From NCBI GenBank assembly GCA_036386415.1, contig DASVVT010000054.1:1-34231 (forward strand): 34,231 bases of DNA, written 5' to 3'. This DNA comes from DASVVT01 sp036386415 (GTDB taxonomy: Bacteria; Acidobacteriota; Blastocatellia; Pyrinomonadales; Pyrinomonadaceae). The translations under genes were made by a program, and so were the position numbers. Of this stretch, positions 7,451 to 15,809 are shown in pieces (within the stretch, counting starts at the first letter, position 1; each line of letters begins with the position of its first letter). The notes beneath the pieces are model-generated. The model was given only the letters and a program-made list of their open reading frames with translations, had not been told where the DNA came from and searched no databases.

Positions 7451-7569
7451 CAGTAGACAGTAAACAGTAGTCAGTAGCCAGTAGAAAAGCATTCGCTAGC
7501 GAATCGCCAGGGTGAAAGCTTCAGCGCCCCCTGCGCGGAGCGCCTACTGACTACTGACTACTGTCTACT
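7451..7569. repeat. Inverted repeat, 'CAGTAGT' word type, with nested palindrome
   Basis: The left arm (7451-7489) is CAGTAGACAGTAAACAGTAG and TCAGTAGCCAGTAG. The right arm (7544-7569) is CTACTGACTACTGACTACTG and TCTACT. Inside is a perfect 14-base palindrome ATTCGCTAGCGAAT (7491-7504). It lies just after the subtilase stop and upstream of the hemerythrin gene. Confidence 0.85.
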
Positions 7570-7574
7570 TCTTC

Positions 7575-9434
7575 TTAATCTCCGAGCATGATGCCGTCGC
7601 TCGTTGCGCCGCTATCGCCGAGCATTATACCGTCACCGAGCATTATGCCGTCGCCCATTACCATGCCATCACCGAGCATGATGCCGTCGCCGAGCATCAT
7701 GTCGGTGCTCATAAAGTATGTCCCGCCTCCCATCGGGCTGCCGTTACTGATCGTGATGTTATCGGCGAGCATGACTCCTGCGGTCATCTTCGTCGGATCA
7801 ATGGTCTGCGTGTTGAAGCCTTCGATGACGCCGTCGCCAAGCAGGCTGGTTTTGCCGTACACCTTCTGGTATTTGGTGATGAGATCGCTGCCCGTCGCAA
7901 ACGTGTGATTGAGCACAATGCCTTGCGCCCACTGGAATGTGTAGCCCGAGATGAGCGTCTTGGGAGAAGGGGCTGTCGTCGTCATCAGCAAAGGAGCGCC
8001 TAAGGGGGTCGAAGCATAGAGACCGGTTCGCACGGCGCGTGCCACCTGCACAGCGCCGATGATATTGAGCTGCCCTGCGCCCTGCTCAAGCATGTTGTAG
8101 CCCGCCAAAGGCTGCGCCGTATACATCAGGATCATCTTGATGAGGTTCGGCGTCAGCTTTGGGTTGGCTTGCAGCACGAGAGCGGCTGCGCCAGCGACAA
8201 CCGGCGCGGCCATCGACGTGCCGCTCAATTTCATCATCTTGCCTTCGGTCGTGTTGACGTTGAGCTGCGGGTAATTCGTGATGATCCAGTTGTTGTTTGC
8301 CTGAGCGCCGACGAGCTTGTTGCCGGGCGCGACCATGTCCGGCTTAATCAGGTTGTCATAGTGAATGATGCCGTCGAGGTCTACCCAGGAGCCGCGAGTA
8401 GGCCCGCGTGAGCTGTAGGTGGTGACGCCGTCGTCTCGACGGCTGTTAGTGCCAAACGTGTTCGATGCGCCAACGGTCAGCGCCGAGGGCTCAATGCCGG
8501 GTGTGTGGATGTACCCGTAGATTTTCCCGCCGGACTCATCTTTGCCGTTGTTGCCTGCGGCGGCGACGGCCAGGATGCCGGAATCCACCAGCTTGCGTAC
8601 AGCGCGGCAGACCGGATCATACTTGTAAGAATCGACAGCCGTCATCCCCAAACTCATGTTGACGATGCGTATGTTGTAGGTCACGCGGTTGGTAATCACC
8701 CAGTCGAGAGCCTTCAAGAGATCCATCACATCGCCCGTCCCCTGCGAGTTCAAGACGCGCAGGTTGAGCAGGTGCGCGCCCGTGGCGATGCCTTTAAATC
8801 TGCCCCCACCGACGGCGCTACTGCCGACGATCTCCGAAGCGACGTGTGTGCCGTGACCGTACGGGTCGTCTGTTCGTCCCTCCTCTGTGAAGTCCTGGCT
8901 GTAGACGACGCTGTTCCGGTTATTATTCGTAAATGAAGGCTGTGTAGTATCAATGCCTGAATCGAGAACGGCGATCCCGATGCCGCTGCCGTCGAGCGTC
9001 GTTCCTGAGACCGCCTGAGAGGCTGCATCAGCCCCCGTGGTCAAAGAGATATGGCCGAATTTTTTGAGCGGCTTTCTCAGCGAGACGTAATCCACTTCGT
9101 CCATCAAGAGAAGCGCCGCCAAAGAGATGGAATTCAACTTGAGCGCGTAGAGGGGAAAGTTCCTGTATTTGTACTGCACCTTCACGTCCTCACGACGAAG
9201 AAAGGCTGTCAAGGCAGGGCTCATAGGCGGTTTATACTGAACGAGAACCTTCGTCTCGACCCCTAAATTGAAAGGAGCATGAGCCAGGTCGCGCGCCACC
9301 TTACGCGCCTTTGTCGTCGTGTTCTGTGCGCTGGCCGCAGGGCCGCCGTAAATCATCAAGCCTGCACACATCGAGATGAGCAGCGAGAAAATAGTGAGCC
9401 ATGCGACTATCGAGGATTGTCTTATAGTTGCCAT
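7575..9434 (-). CDS. Secreted S8 subtilisin-like serine protease with GIMLGD repeat tail
   Basis: A 619-residue exported protease. Residues 1-36 are a signal peptide ending ASA-Q. Residues about 60-120 look like an I9-type propeptide. The S8 triad is complete: Asp158 (AVLDSGID), His194 (GHGTH) and Ser407 (GTSMAAP), with oxyanion Asn near 295 (AAAGNNG). A linker domain follows. The C-terminus, from about residue 579, is a run of near-identical LGDGIM units (MLGDGIMLGDGMVMGDGIML and on), ending in LGD at the stop. The tail is coded by 18-base DNA repeats. The repeat may be a sorting or processing signal, or a Ca-binding stalk; this is inference. There is a 400-base intergenic region upstream and no partner gene. 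Confidence 0.95.
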   Translation of the reverse strand: MATIRQSSIVAWLTIFSLLISMCAGLMIYGGPAASAQNTTTKARKVARDLAHAPFNLGVETKVLVQYKPPMSPALTAFLRREDVKVQYKYRNFPLYALKLNSISLAALLLMDEVDYVSLRKPLKKFGHISLTTGADAASQAVSGTTLDGSGIGIAVLDSGIDTTQPSFTNNNRNSVVYSQDFTEEGRTDDPYGHGTHVASEIVGSSAVGGGRFKGIATGAHLLNLRVLNSQGTGDVMDLLKALDWVITNRVTYNIRIVNMSLGMTAVDSYKYDPVCRAVRKLVDSGILAVAAAGNNGKDESGGKIYGYIHTPGIEPSALTVGASNTFGTNSRRDDGVTTYSSRGPTRGSWVDLDGIIHYDNLIKPDMVAPGNKLVGAQANNNWIITNYPQLNVNTTEGKMMKLSGTSMAAPVVAGAAALVLQANPKLTPNLIKMILMYTAQPLAGYNMLEQGAGQLNIIGAVQVARAVRTGLYASTPLGAPLLMTTTAPSPKTLISGYTFQWAQGIVLNHTFATGSDLITKYQKVYGKTSLLGDGVIEGFNTQTIDPTKMTAGVMLADNITISNGSPMGGGTYFMSTDMMLGDGIMLGDGMVMGDGIMLGDGIMLGDSGATSDGIMLGD

Positions 9435-9665
9435 CTTAAGTCTGGTATTCGACCATTGAAATTAATTAAATCTTATGCATGTCGGAGCAGCCTTCGCAGC
9501 CGTCGCGAGAGCCTTGATGGCAACAGATATGCCAACTCGGCCAAACACTTCGACCGCCAGTATTTTCTTAGGGTTAGGCTTTGATCCTGAGAGATCGAAG
9601 GTCAGGGCATCGGTCAGCCTGCGAGAGGTGATAGGTCACTCTGAAAGAGGATCGGTCAGGAAGGA
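9435..9665. other. Intergenic region, no gene seen
   Basis: Upstream region of the subtilase. It holds four scattered GGTCA motifs (near 9600, 9612, 9632 and 9653), which might be regulator half-sites, but the spacing is irregular. No frame here has a credible start signal. Confidence 0.4.
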
Positions 9666-9833
9666 AAACAGTAGCCAGTAGACAGTAGACAGTAGTCAGT
9701 AGTCAGTAGCCAGTAGAAAAGAAAGCAGAGTGCCATGCTTTGCTGTTTAATCTGATTCAGAGGCTCAATAACGAAAACGCATCAACCGTTTTTCTTTCTA
9801 CTGACTACTGGCTACTGTCTACTGTCTACTGTT
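9666..9833. repeat. Long inverted repeat, 'CAGTAGT' word type
   Basis: The left arm (9666-9720) consists of CAGTAGCCAGTAGACAGTAG, ACAGTAGTCAGTAGTCAGTA and GCCAGTAGAAAAG. The right arm (9792-9833) is the reverse-complement style CTACTGACTACTGGCTACTG followed by TCTACTGTCTACTGTT. Same words as the elements at 7451 and 29709. It ends two bases before the methyltransferase stop codon. Confidence 0.9.
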
Positions 9834-9834
9834 C

Positions 9835-10752
9835 TTAATTCTTCCAACGCGCAGCAACGATGAGCGTTCCACCGCGTCGCGAGAGCGTCCCGATGAGGGT
9901 AGCCGGTAATGCCAGCGCTGAGAGCATAATGCCGAGCGAATAGCTGGCGGCGACCTGCGTTCTTCCAACTTCGGTGTGCCGCCCCGTCAGGCTCTTGAAG
10001 AAGATGTTGGGCGCGGGCATTAACAGATTGAGGGCGCTTTGCGACCAGCCGAGCAGATCATACTCGAACTCCTGATGCCACTCACGCAGCGGCGCGAATC
10101 CGGCATTGTCGAGCAGACCTGTGAGCGCGCGTGCCCCGAAGTGGTAGAGATGACGCGGCACGTCCAGGTGAAACCAGCTTGAGCCGAAGAGGCGCGCCTG
10201 TAATCCTTCGGCGTCGGGCACGGCGACGACGAGCAGCCCGTCGGGGGCAAGCATACAGGCTAAAGACTTCAACGTCGCATGTGGGTCGCGCATGTGCTCA
10301 AGACTATGCCAGAGCGTGATGCAGTCGAAGGGAGCTTGTGCGCGCGCCTCTTCAACACTCTCGTGCACAGGCGTGACCCCGGCGGCGCGCGCCGATGCCG
10401 GATTCATCTCCGTTCCAGCCACACTCCATCCATCCTCCATCGCTGCGAGCAGGAACGCTCCGTCGCCGCAACCGATGTCCAGAAGCCTGCGACCCTCTCT
10501 CGCGTCGCCCGCCACACTCGCCACCAGACGCATACGCCGCCTCACGCAAAGCCTGGATGAGAAACCGTGGCGACCGCCGTGATAGGTTGATCCATAGTAA
10601 GGCTGAAGGTCTGCGGGCTGCGGCGTCGTGTGGCCGAGCCCGCACGCTACGCACGCCGCGATGGAAAAGCGCTCGCCCGTCTGCGGGTCTATCACAGCAG
10701 GGAATCGCGTCCTGAGCGCGCCTCCACAGGCATTGCAACCGGATAGCCTCAT
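9835..10752 (-). CDS. Zinc-ribbon class I SAM-dependent methyltransferase
   Basis: A 305-residue methyltransferase. The N-terminus has a CxxC...CxxC ribbon (Cys6, 9, 34, 37), as in methyltransferases that act on sugar or polysaccharide intermediates. The SAM-binding motif LDIGCGDGAF is at 91-100, followed by acidic motif II and FDCITLWHSLEHMRDPHATL, then LLVVAVPDAEG and WFHLDVPRHLYHFG, characteristic of the Methyltransf_23 group. The C-terminus (residues about 250-300) is hydrophobic and may associate with the membrane. Its neighbour is a GT2 glycosyltransferase in the same direction (85-base gap with a hairpin), so a role in glycan or lipid-linked sugar synthesis is likely. The substrate is unknown. 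Confidence 0.88.
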   Translation of the reverse strand: MRLSGCNACGGALRTRFPAVIDPQTGERFSIAACVACGLGHTTPQPADLQPYYGSTYHGGRHGFSSRLCVRRRMRLVASVAGDAREGRRLLDIGCGDGAFLLAAMEDGWSVAGTEMNPASARAAGVTPVHESVEEARAQAPFDCITLWHSLEHMRDPHATLKSLACMLAPDGLLVVAVPDAEGLQARLFGSSWFHLDVPRHLYHFGARALTGLLDNAGFAPLREWHQEFEYDLLGWSQSALNLLMPAPNIFFKSLTGRHTEVGRTQVAASYSLGIMLSALALPATLIGTLSRRGGTLIVAARWKN

Positions 10753-10760
10753 ACCTCAAG

Positions 10761-10832
10761 AGCGTGAATCGTGAATAATAAATGGAGAGAGAAAAGCGAT
10801 TCGTCTATTCACGCTTGACGATTGACGAATCT
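10761..10832. repeat. Imperfect inverted repeat, 'CGTGAAT' word type
   Basis: The left arm AGCGTGAATCGTGAATAATA (10761-10780) and the right side ATTCACGCTTGACGATTGAC (10807-10826) are made of related words that partly pair. It fills the gap between the methyltransferase and the glycosyltransferase. Weaker than other members. Confidence 0.5.
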
Positions 10833-10836
10833 GTTC

Positions 10837-11622
10837 TTACTCGTTCACCTGTTCATAGTAGTCGGCCACAAACGGCTGGGCGCGCGAGGCGAAGATTCTG
10901 AATTGACCGAGACCCATCTTCTGTAGGCGGAATTTCATGGAGGTGGCGAGCACGCCCAGCCCGTACTTGACGCTGCGCCGGAAGTTGATCGAAGAGGCAT
11001 CTGTAAAATAGCGTGTCGGGCAAGATATCTCTCCGGTGCGGTAGCCAAAGTAGATGACCTGCGCCAGCATCTCATTGTCGAACACGAAGTCGTCCGTGTT
11101 CTCTTCCAGCGGAAGAGACTCCAGGACGCGCCGGGAAAATGCCCTGTAGCCCGTGTGATATTCCGACAGCTTGTAGTTGAGCAAAATGTTCTGAATCGCC
11201 GTCAAGCCTCGGTTCGAGACGTACTTGTAGAGCGGCATCCCGCCTTCGAGCGCGCCGCTGCCGAGAATCCTGGACGCCAGCACGACATCATATTCTCCAT
11301 ACGCGATCATCCCGGCCATCGGCACGATGAGCTTCGGCGAATACTGGTAATCAGGATGCACCATGATGACGATGTCGGCGGAGCGCCGCAACGCCTCGCG
11401 GTAACAGGTCTTCTGGTTTCTGCCGTAGCCAAGGTTGTCCCTGTGCAGGAATGTTGTAAGGCCAAGCTCGCGCGCCACCGCTACGGTCTCGTCCGCGCTG
11501 CCGTCGTCTACCAGCAGCACGTCGTCAACCACGTCGAGAGGTATTTCGCTATACGTCTGCTGCAATGTTCTGGCCGCATTATAGGCCGGCATCACGATGA
11601 CGATCTTTTTACCGTTGAGCAA
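10837..11622 (-). CDS. Family 2 glycosyltransferase (dolichol-phosphate-mannose-synthase-like)
   Basis: A 261-residue GT2 enzyme. It shows the fold start KIVIVMPAYNAARTL, the nucleotide-binding acidic motif LLVDDGSADET, and HPDYQY as the metal-binding region. The later phrase YHTGYRAFSRRVLE is typical of polyprenyl-phosphate glycosyltransferases. It has no membrane helices. I choose TTG at 11622 because AAGGAG lies exactly six bases upstream; the frame extends to 11808 but those extra 62 codons run through an intergenic palindrome and do not resemble GT2. It probably transfers a sugar to a lipid carrier or glycan, perhaps with the adjacent methyltransferase and the divergent TPR membrane protein. 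Confidence 0.9.
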   Translation of the reverse strand: MLNGKKIVIVMPAYNAARTLQQTYSEIPLDVVDDVLLVDDGSADETVAVARELGLTTFLHRDNLGYGRNQKTCYREALRRSADIVIMVHPDYQYSPKLIVPMAGMIAYGEYDVVLASRILGSGALEGGMPLYKYVSNRGLTAIQNILLNYKLSEYHTGYRAFSRRVLESLPLEENTDDFVFDNEMLAQVIYFGYRTGEISCPTRYFTDASSINFRRSVKYGLGVLATSMKFRLQKMGLGQFRIFASRAQPFVADYYEQVNE

Positions 11623-11727
11623 AACGAGCTCCTTCCCGTATAAAGGTGCGTCTCGTAGACCTTGTGGATGGATGAAAGCTTCCGCCGTGGCAATATAGTG
11701 CAGCCGATCATCATGCCGCAACGTGTG

Positions 11728-11819
11728 AGGATTGCGGAATGCTGATTTCCGATTGCGGATTGAAAAAACATGATGCATCTTCTTAAATCCGCAATCCGAA
11801 ATCAGCATTCCGCAATCCT
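11728..11819. repeat. Near-perfect inverted repeat between divergent genes
   Basis: Left arm 11728-11763 and right arm 11785-11819 are about 35 bases each and nearly perfectly complementary (GGATTGCGGAATGCTGATTT and CCGATTGCGGATT on the left). The loop contains the ATG start at 11770. The right arm encodes residues 6-17 of the TPR protein. Confidence 0.92.
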
Positions 11820-13398
11820 CATCGCTCTGCTCCTGCTCGTCCTAACGCTGGCGGCCTATCAGTCTGTGAGGAAGTACGAGTTTGTAGCTTACGACGATGA
11901 TAGATACGTGACGGCCAATACGCGTATCCAGGAGGGCTTGAGCTGGAAGAACGCTGCGTGGGCTTTGACCTCGCTGGAAGTCGCCAACTGGCACCCACTG
12001 ACATGGCTCTCACACATGACGGATTGCCAGCTTTACGCGTTGCATCCTTCAGGACACCACCTGACGAACCTCCTGCTACACCTCTTCAACGTCCTCCTTC
12101 TCTACCGGGTGCTTCAACTGATGACGCGAGCCGTCTGGCCGAGCGCAGTGGTCGCAGCGCTGTTCGCTGTGCATCCTCTCAACGTAGAGTCTGTGGCGTG
12201 GGTGGCCGAGCGTAAGAATCTACTCAGCACACTCTTCTGGCTGCTCACCATGTGGGCATATGTCGCCTACGTGCGACGCAAAGGGTGGCATCGCTACCTG
12301 CTCGTCCTGGGAGCGTTTGTCTTAGGCTTGATGTCCAAGCCTATGCTGGTGACCCTGCCGTGCGTGCTCTTGCTGCTGGACTACTGGCCGCTGGGGCGAT
12401 TTCAGGGACGAGCGGTCGAAGGCAGAGCGGATCATCAAAGCCTCGCTGAAACGTCTCAGCCTCACGCGCAAGCTGAACGGAGATTGACGGGTCTCAGCCG
12501 CCGCAGAGCGTTGCGCCTTCTGCTTGAGAAAGCGCCTCTCTTCTTACTCTCTGCGGCGAGCAGCGTCATCACCGTCAAGGCGCAACGCATGGACGGTGCG
12601 TTTGACGCGAAGGTGCTCCCCTTAGGCGTGCGCCTGTCGAACGCGCTGGTTTCCTACCTGAGCTACATCTATAAGATGGTCTGGCCGACACGCCTGGCCG
12701 TCCTCTATCCTCATCCCGGAGACAAGCTGCCCCTTTGGCACGCGCTCATTGCAAGCATAGTCCTGATCTCGCTCACCCTCCTGGTCATCAGGGCAAGAAA
12801 AAAATATCCTTACCTCCTCACTGGCTGGCTCTGGTATCTGGGCACGCTCGTGCCCGTCATAGGCATCGTGCAGGTGGGCGGTCAGTCGATGGCAGACCGT
12901 TACGCCTACGTCCCACTGATCGGCCTCTTCATCATCATCGCATGGGGAACAGCAGACCTCACGCGCTCGCTTCGCTTCAGAATTTACTGGCTGGCCGCAG
13001 CCTCCGCCCTCGTTCTAATCGCTCTTATGATGACCACCTGGCGACAGTTGAGCCACTGGCAGAACAGCGTCACCCTGTTTGAACAAGCCATTAAAATGAC
13101 GGACGACAATGCTATCGCTCACAACAATCTAGGCGCAGTGCTCGTGAGAAACGGCAGACTGGACGAAGGGCTCGCGCATCTCAACGAAGCCGTCCGTATC
13201 TATCCGAACTACGGTACGGCCTACGATAATATCGCCGTCACCTTGTACCAGCAGGGGAACATCATGATGCGGGACGAGAGCCGTTGGCCTGAGGCGATTG
13301 CCCTCTATCGACGCGCGCTGGAATTAAAACCCAACCTCACAGAGGCACAGCAGAGCCTCGATCAATTACTCGAAAAGATTCAGGAGAAGGAGCGGTAA
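11770..13398 (+). CDS. Multi-spanning membrane protein with TPR tail (TMTC/O-mannosyltransferase-like)
   Basis: A 542-residue protein. Many hydrophobic helices cover residues about 15-420; then 3 TPR-type motifs (about 435-535: AIAHNNLGAVLVRNGRLDEG, YDNIAVTLYQQ, EAIALYRRALELKPN). The N-terminal luminal loop has YDDDRYVTAN (41-50), and HPLNVESVAWVAERKN is at 135-150, hallmarks of a bacterial family related to GT-C glycosyltransferases and eukaryotic TMTC proteins. The acidic DDD may be catalytic. It could glycosylate exported proteins using a lipid-linked sugar supplied by the divergent GT2. The start is ATG 11770 or 11773; the first ~17 residues derive from the palindrome. Confidence 0.88.
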   Translation: MMHLLKSAIRNQHSAILIALLLLVLTLAAYQSVRKYEFVAYDDDRYVTANTRIQEGLSWKNAAWALTSLEVANWHPLTWLSHMTDCQLYALHPSGHHLTNLLLHLFNVLLLYRVLQLMTRAVWPSAVVAALFAVHPLNVESVAWVAERKNLLSTLFWLLTMWAYVAYVRRKGWHRYLLVLGAFVLGLMSKPMLVTLPCVLLLLDYWPLGRFQGRAVEGRADHQSLAETSQPHAQAERRLTGLSRRRALRLLLEKAPLFLLSAASSVITVKAQRMDGAFDAKVLPLGVRLSNALVSYLSYIYKMVWPTRLAVLYPHPGDKLPLWHALIASIVLISLTLLVIRARKKYPYLLTGWLWYLGTLVPVIGIVQVGGQSMADRYAYVPLIGLFIIIAWGTADLTRSLRFRIYWLAAASALVLIALMMTTWRQLSHWQNSVTLFEQAIKMTDDNAIAHNNLGAVLVRNGRLDEGLAHLNEAVRIYPNYGTAYDNIAVTLYQQGNIMMRDESRWPEAIALYRRALELKPNLTEAQQSLDQLLEKIQEKER

Positions 13399-13431
13399 CA
13401 GAAACGCCCTACACTTTTCAGGCGACTTGTC

Positions 13432-13839
13432 TTATGCGCCGGATACGTCTACGTTGTCGGGCAGCAGGCGGCTCAGAACGTTCTCCAGCCTGTCTGAATC
13501 GACGGGCTTGCCGAGAAGCTCTACGCATCCGGCGTCGATGGCCGCGCCGTGAAGCTCATCAATGTCGTGGGCGGAGATGGCGATGATGGGAACGTCGCGT
13601 AGCTGCTCCTGCGCGAGGATGCGGCGCGCGGCGGTGAAGCCGTTGAGGTGAGGCATGCAGATGTCCATGAGGATGACGTTCGGGCGCTCGCGTATGGCCG
13701 CCTCGACCCCCATGTCGCCGTTCGAGGCCTGGACGACACGATAGCCGCGCTCTTCCAGCCAGAAGCTCATCAAAGAGCGCACGTCCTCGTTATCATCTAC
13801 CAGCAGCACAGTGTGGCCGTTATCGCTTCTTTCGTTCAT
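13432..13839 (-). CDS. Stand-alone response-regulator receiver protein
   Basis: A 135-residue CheY-like protein with only a receiver domain. The acidic pair is Asp15/Asp16 (LLVDDNED), the phospho-acceptor is Asp59 (VILMDICMP), the switch Ser is 89 (AISAH) and the conserved Lys is 111 (LGKPVD). No DNA-binding output domain is present. It probably relays phosphate or binds a partner. A second receiver protein lies 334 bases upstream on the same strand with the same layout (Asp59, Lys111), so the two look like a duplicated pair. No histidine kinase is visible in the window. Confidence 0.95.
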   Translation of the reverse strand: MNERSDNGHTVLLVDDNEDVRSLMSFWLEERGYRVVQASNGDMGVEAAIRERPNVILMDICMPHLNGFTAARRILAQEQLRDVPIIAISAHDIDELHGAAIDAGCVELLGKPVDSDRLENVLSRLLPDNVDVSGA

Positions 13840-13966
13840 CGGTTAGATTCCCCTTGTCGAGCCAGAGTCGTTTAATAGCAGATGATACAAGGTCGCAGCA
13901 TAGAATAAGGAAGAGAGACGATCCACTAGATCAAATTTCAATTGAGTGTAGGGCGAGAGCCATGTC

Positions 13967-14054
13967 AACGCAAAGGACGCAAAGAAGGAAGACGCAAAGA
14001 ACGCGAAGGAATCTCCAGCGCCCTCTGCGGTTTCCTTGGCGACCTTTGCGGTTT
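13967..14054. repeat. Inverted repeat, 'ACGCAAAG' word type
   Basis: The left arm (13967-14010) repeats ACGCAAAGGACGCAAAG, GACGCAAAGAACGCGAAGG. The right arm (14021-14054) reads CTCTGCGGTTTCCTTGG and CGACCTTTGCGGTTT. Arms pair in blocks. It lies in the 334-base gap between the two receiver genes; no gene is seen in that gap. Confidence 0.8.
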
Positions 14055-14091
14055 ATCTTCCGTACAGGCAAATCAAATCCGCCCTAAAGTA

Positions 14092-14135
14092 CACGAAGCG
14101 ACACGAAAGCATCTGCCGTTTCGTGTTGCTTCGTG
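14092..14135. repeat. Compact inverted repeat, 'CACGAAGC' word type
   Basis: The arm CACGAAGCGACACGAAA (14092-14108) pairs with TTTCGTGTTGCTTCGTG (14119-14135) with 16 of 17 positions complementary and a 10-base loop. It stands close downstream of the second receiver gene and could also stop its transcription. Confidence 0.85.
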
Positions 14136-14173
14136 GATCGTTCTCTCTTCATCTATTTTGATTGACAGCCTAT

Positions 14174-14602
14174 TTATTTCTTCTCCGTCACGTACTCGAT
14201 GAACCGTCCGGGCTCTACGCCGTGCAGGATTTGACGGAGCATGCGATCCAGTTGCTCGAAATCGATGGGCTTGGTGATGTAGCCGCTGCAACCTGCGTCG
14301 CGTGCGGCTGCGCGCATCCCCTCCGCATCATAGGCCGTGGCGGCCACCACCGCCACGTCGCGCAGCTCTGCGTGCTGGAGTATGCGGCGCGTCGTGGCGA
14401 AGCCTTCGCGCTGGGGCATGTCCAGGTCCATCATGATGAGGTCTGGAAGGGCGTGCCCGGCCACCTTCATCGCCTCGTCGCCGTTGGCCGCCGTCACCAC
14501 GTAGTAGCCCGCCTGCTGCAACATCAGGCTCATCACGAGGCGCGTGTCGATGGTGTCTTCGACCACCAGGATTGTCCCACCGGGTAGCTCATCCTTTTTC
14601 AT
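14174..14602 (-). CDS. Stand-alone response-regulator receiver protein (second copy)
   Basis: A 142-residue CheY-like protein: acidic pair Glu15/Asp16 (LVVEDTID), phospho-acceptor Asp59 (MMDLDMP), Thr89 (AATAYD) and Lys111 (ITKPID). There is no output domain. It aligns colinearly with the receiver protein downstream (GFATTRRIL versus GFTAARRIL, RDVAVVA versus RDVPIIA), suggesting tandem duplication. A role in a multi-step phosphorelay is plausible, but the partner kinase is not in the window. Confidence 0.95.
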   Translation of the reverse strand: MKKDELPGGTILVVEDTIDTRLVMSLMLQQAGYYVVTAANGDEAMKVAGHALPDLIMMDLDMPQREGFATTRRILQHAELRDVAVVAATAYDAEGMRAAARDAGCSGYITKPIDFEQLDRMLRQILHGVEPGRFIEYVTEKK

Positions 14603-14701
14603 CTGCTCTCTCCAAGATGCGAGGGTTTTATACCCAGATCATTTCCGGCAACAGATCAGCGGCGGGTCTTCTTTTGCTTCCATCAGACACCCATCGCATG
14701 C

Positions 14702-15226
14702 TCACTTTATTTCGAGCAGTTCCACATCGAAGATCAGCGTCGAGTTGCCGGGAATCTTCGGGGGACTTCCCTGCGGACCGTAGCCCAGGTTCGAGGGAAT
14801 GATGAGCTTACGCTTGCCTCCGACCTTCATCGTCATCAAGCCCTCATCCCAGCCTTTGATCACTTTTCCCATCCCGATAGGAAATTCAAACGGTTTGCCC
14901 CTATCGACGGAGCTATCGAATTTGGTTCCGTTTTCGAGCGTGCCCGTGTAGTGCACCGAAACGGTCTGCCCGCGCTGCGGGCTCGGCCCCGTGCCTTCCT
15001 TGATGTCAACGTACTTGAGTCCCGACTTGGTCGTGACTTCGCTGCCGCCGCCCCCGCGCCAGCCCGCAAACAGGTAGGCGAGTCCGCCCAAAGCGAGCGC
15101 GCCGATCACTATGGCGGCGATGATCTTGGTTTTGCGTGTGGATTTATGTGCCGGTTTATTCTGAGTGTATCCGAGACTGGGGTGCTTTCGGCCTGCGGTT
15201 TTACGTCTCTTACGACTCTGTGGCAA
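14702..15226 (-). CDS. Membrane-anchored FKBP-type peptidyl-prolyl isomerase
   Basis: A 174-residue protein. A basic cytosolic N-terminus (about 1-34) is followed by one transmembrane helix (IIAAIVIGALALGGLAYLFA, 35-54), a short Gly linker and one FKBP domain (about 66-174). The family motifs are clear: VSVHYTGTLENGTKFDSS, FEFPIGMGKVIKGWDEGL, KLIIPSNLGYG and LIFDVELLEI. It should speed prolyl isomerisation of exported proteins at the outer face of the membrane. The start is TTG 15226, supported by AAGGAG and AAGGAA upstream; no ATG is better placed. The GNAT gene is 39 bases upstream in the same direction, so they may share an mRNA. Confidence 0.95.
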   Translation of the reverse strand: MPQSRKRRKTAGRKHPSLGYTQNKPAHKSTRKTKIIAAIVIGALALGGLAYLFAGWRGGGGSEVTTKSGLKYVDIKEGTGPSPQRGQTVSVHYTGTLENGTKFDSSVDRGKPFEFPIGMGKVIKGWDEGLMTMKVGGKRKLIIPSNLGYGPQGSPPKIPGNSTLIFDVELLEIK

Positions 15227-15265
15227 GGTTCCTTCTCCTTTGATGATCTCAGGATGTAATAGTCT

Positions 15266-15769
15266 TTAGCTCTCTTCGGCCAGTTTATCAAGCGCGTCTT
15301 CGTGAAGGCGAAACACGATCCAGTCGTCCAGGGGGCGCGCGCCCAGGCTCTTGTAAAACCTGATCGCGGGCTCGTTCCAATTAAGCACAGCCCATTCCAT
15401 TCGTCCACAACGCCGCTCACGCGCCACCTGTGCCAGATAGACGAGCATCGCGCGCCCAAAGCCCCGCCCGCGCATGTGAGGCCGGACGTAGAGGTCTTCC
15501 AGGTAGAGGCCGGGGCGACCGATGAAGGTCGAGAAGTTATGGAAAAAGAGGGCGAAGCTAACAGGCTCGTCCTCGAAATAACCGATCACGGTAGAGACCA
15601 CTGGACGCTCGCCGAACAATGCCTCTCTCAAATCATCTTCGGTCACAGTCACGCTTTGAGACAAGCGCTCATACTCGGCCAGCTCCTTCACGAAAGAGAG
15701 GATCAAGGAGACATCCTGTGGCTTAGTCTCCTCGATCCTGAAGTTCGGAATTGATGTCTCTGATCTCAT
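15266..15769 (-). CDS. GNAT family N-acetyltransferase
   Basis: A 167-residue acetyltransferase of the diamine/thialysine (SAT1-like) subgroup. The acetyl-CoA binding motif A is LYVRPHMRGRGFGRAMLVYL (about 93-112), and the subgroup phrase WAVLNWNEPAIRFYKSLGAR follows (about 126-145). The N-terminal part LILSFVKELAEYERL is also typical. It probably acetylates a small amine or lysine analogue in the cytosol using acetyl-CoA. It starts at ATG 15769 and lies just upstream of the FKBP gene. The exact substrate is not deducible. Confidence 0.92.
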   Translation of the reverse strand: MRSETSIPNFRIEETKPQDVSLILSFVKELAEYERLSQSVTVTEDDLREALFGERPVVSTVIGYFEDEPVSFALFFHNFSTFIGRPGLYLEDLYVRPHMRGRGFGRAMLVYLAQVARERRCGRMEWAVLNWNEPAIRFYKSLGARPLDDWIVFRLHEDALDKLAEES

Positions 15770-15809
15770 GCTTGCAGCCTGCTTCTCAAAACTATAAGCG
15801 ACGATGATT

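Noticed and set aside
10837..11808. Longer glycosyltransferase starting at 11808
   Set aside because: The extra 62 residues run through a palindrome and have no family resemblance; TTG 11622 has a perfect ribosome site.
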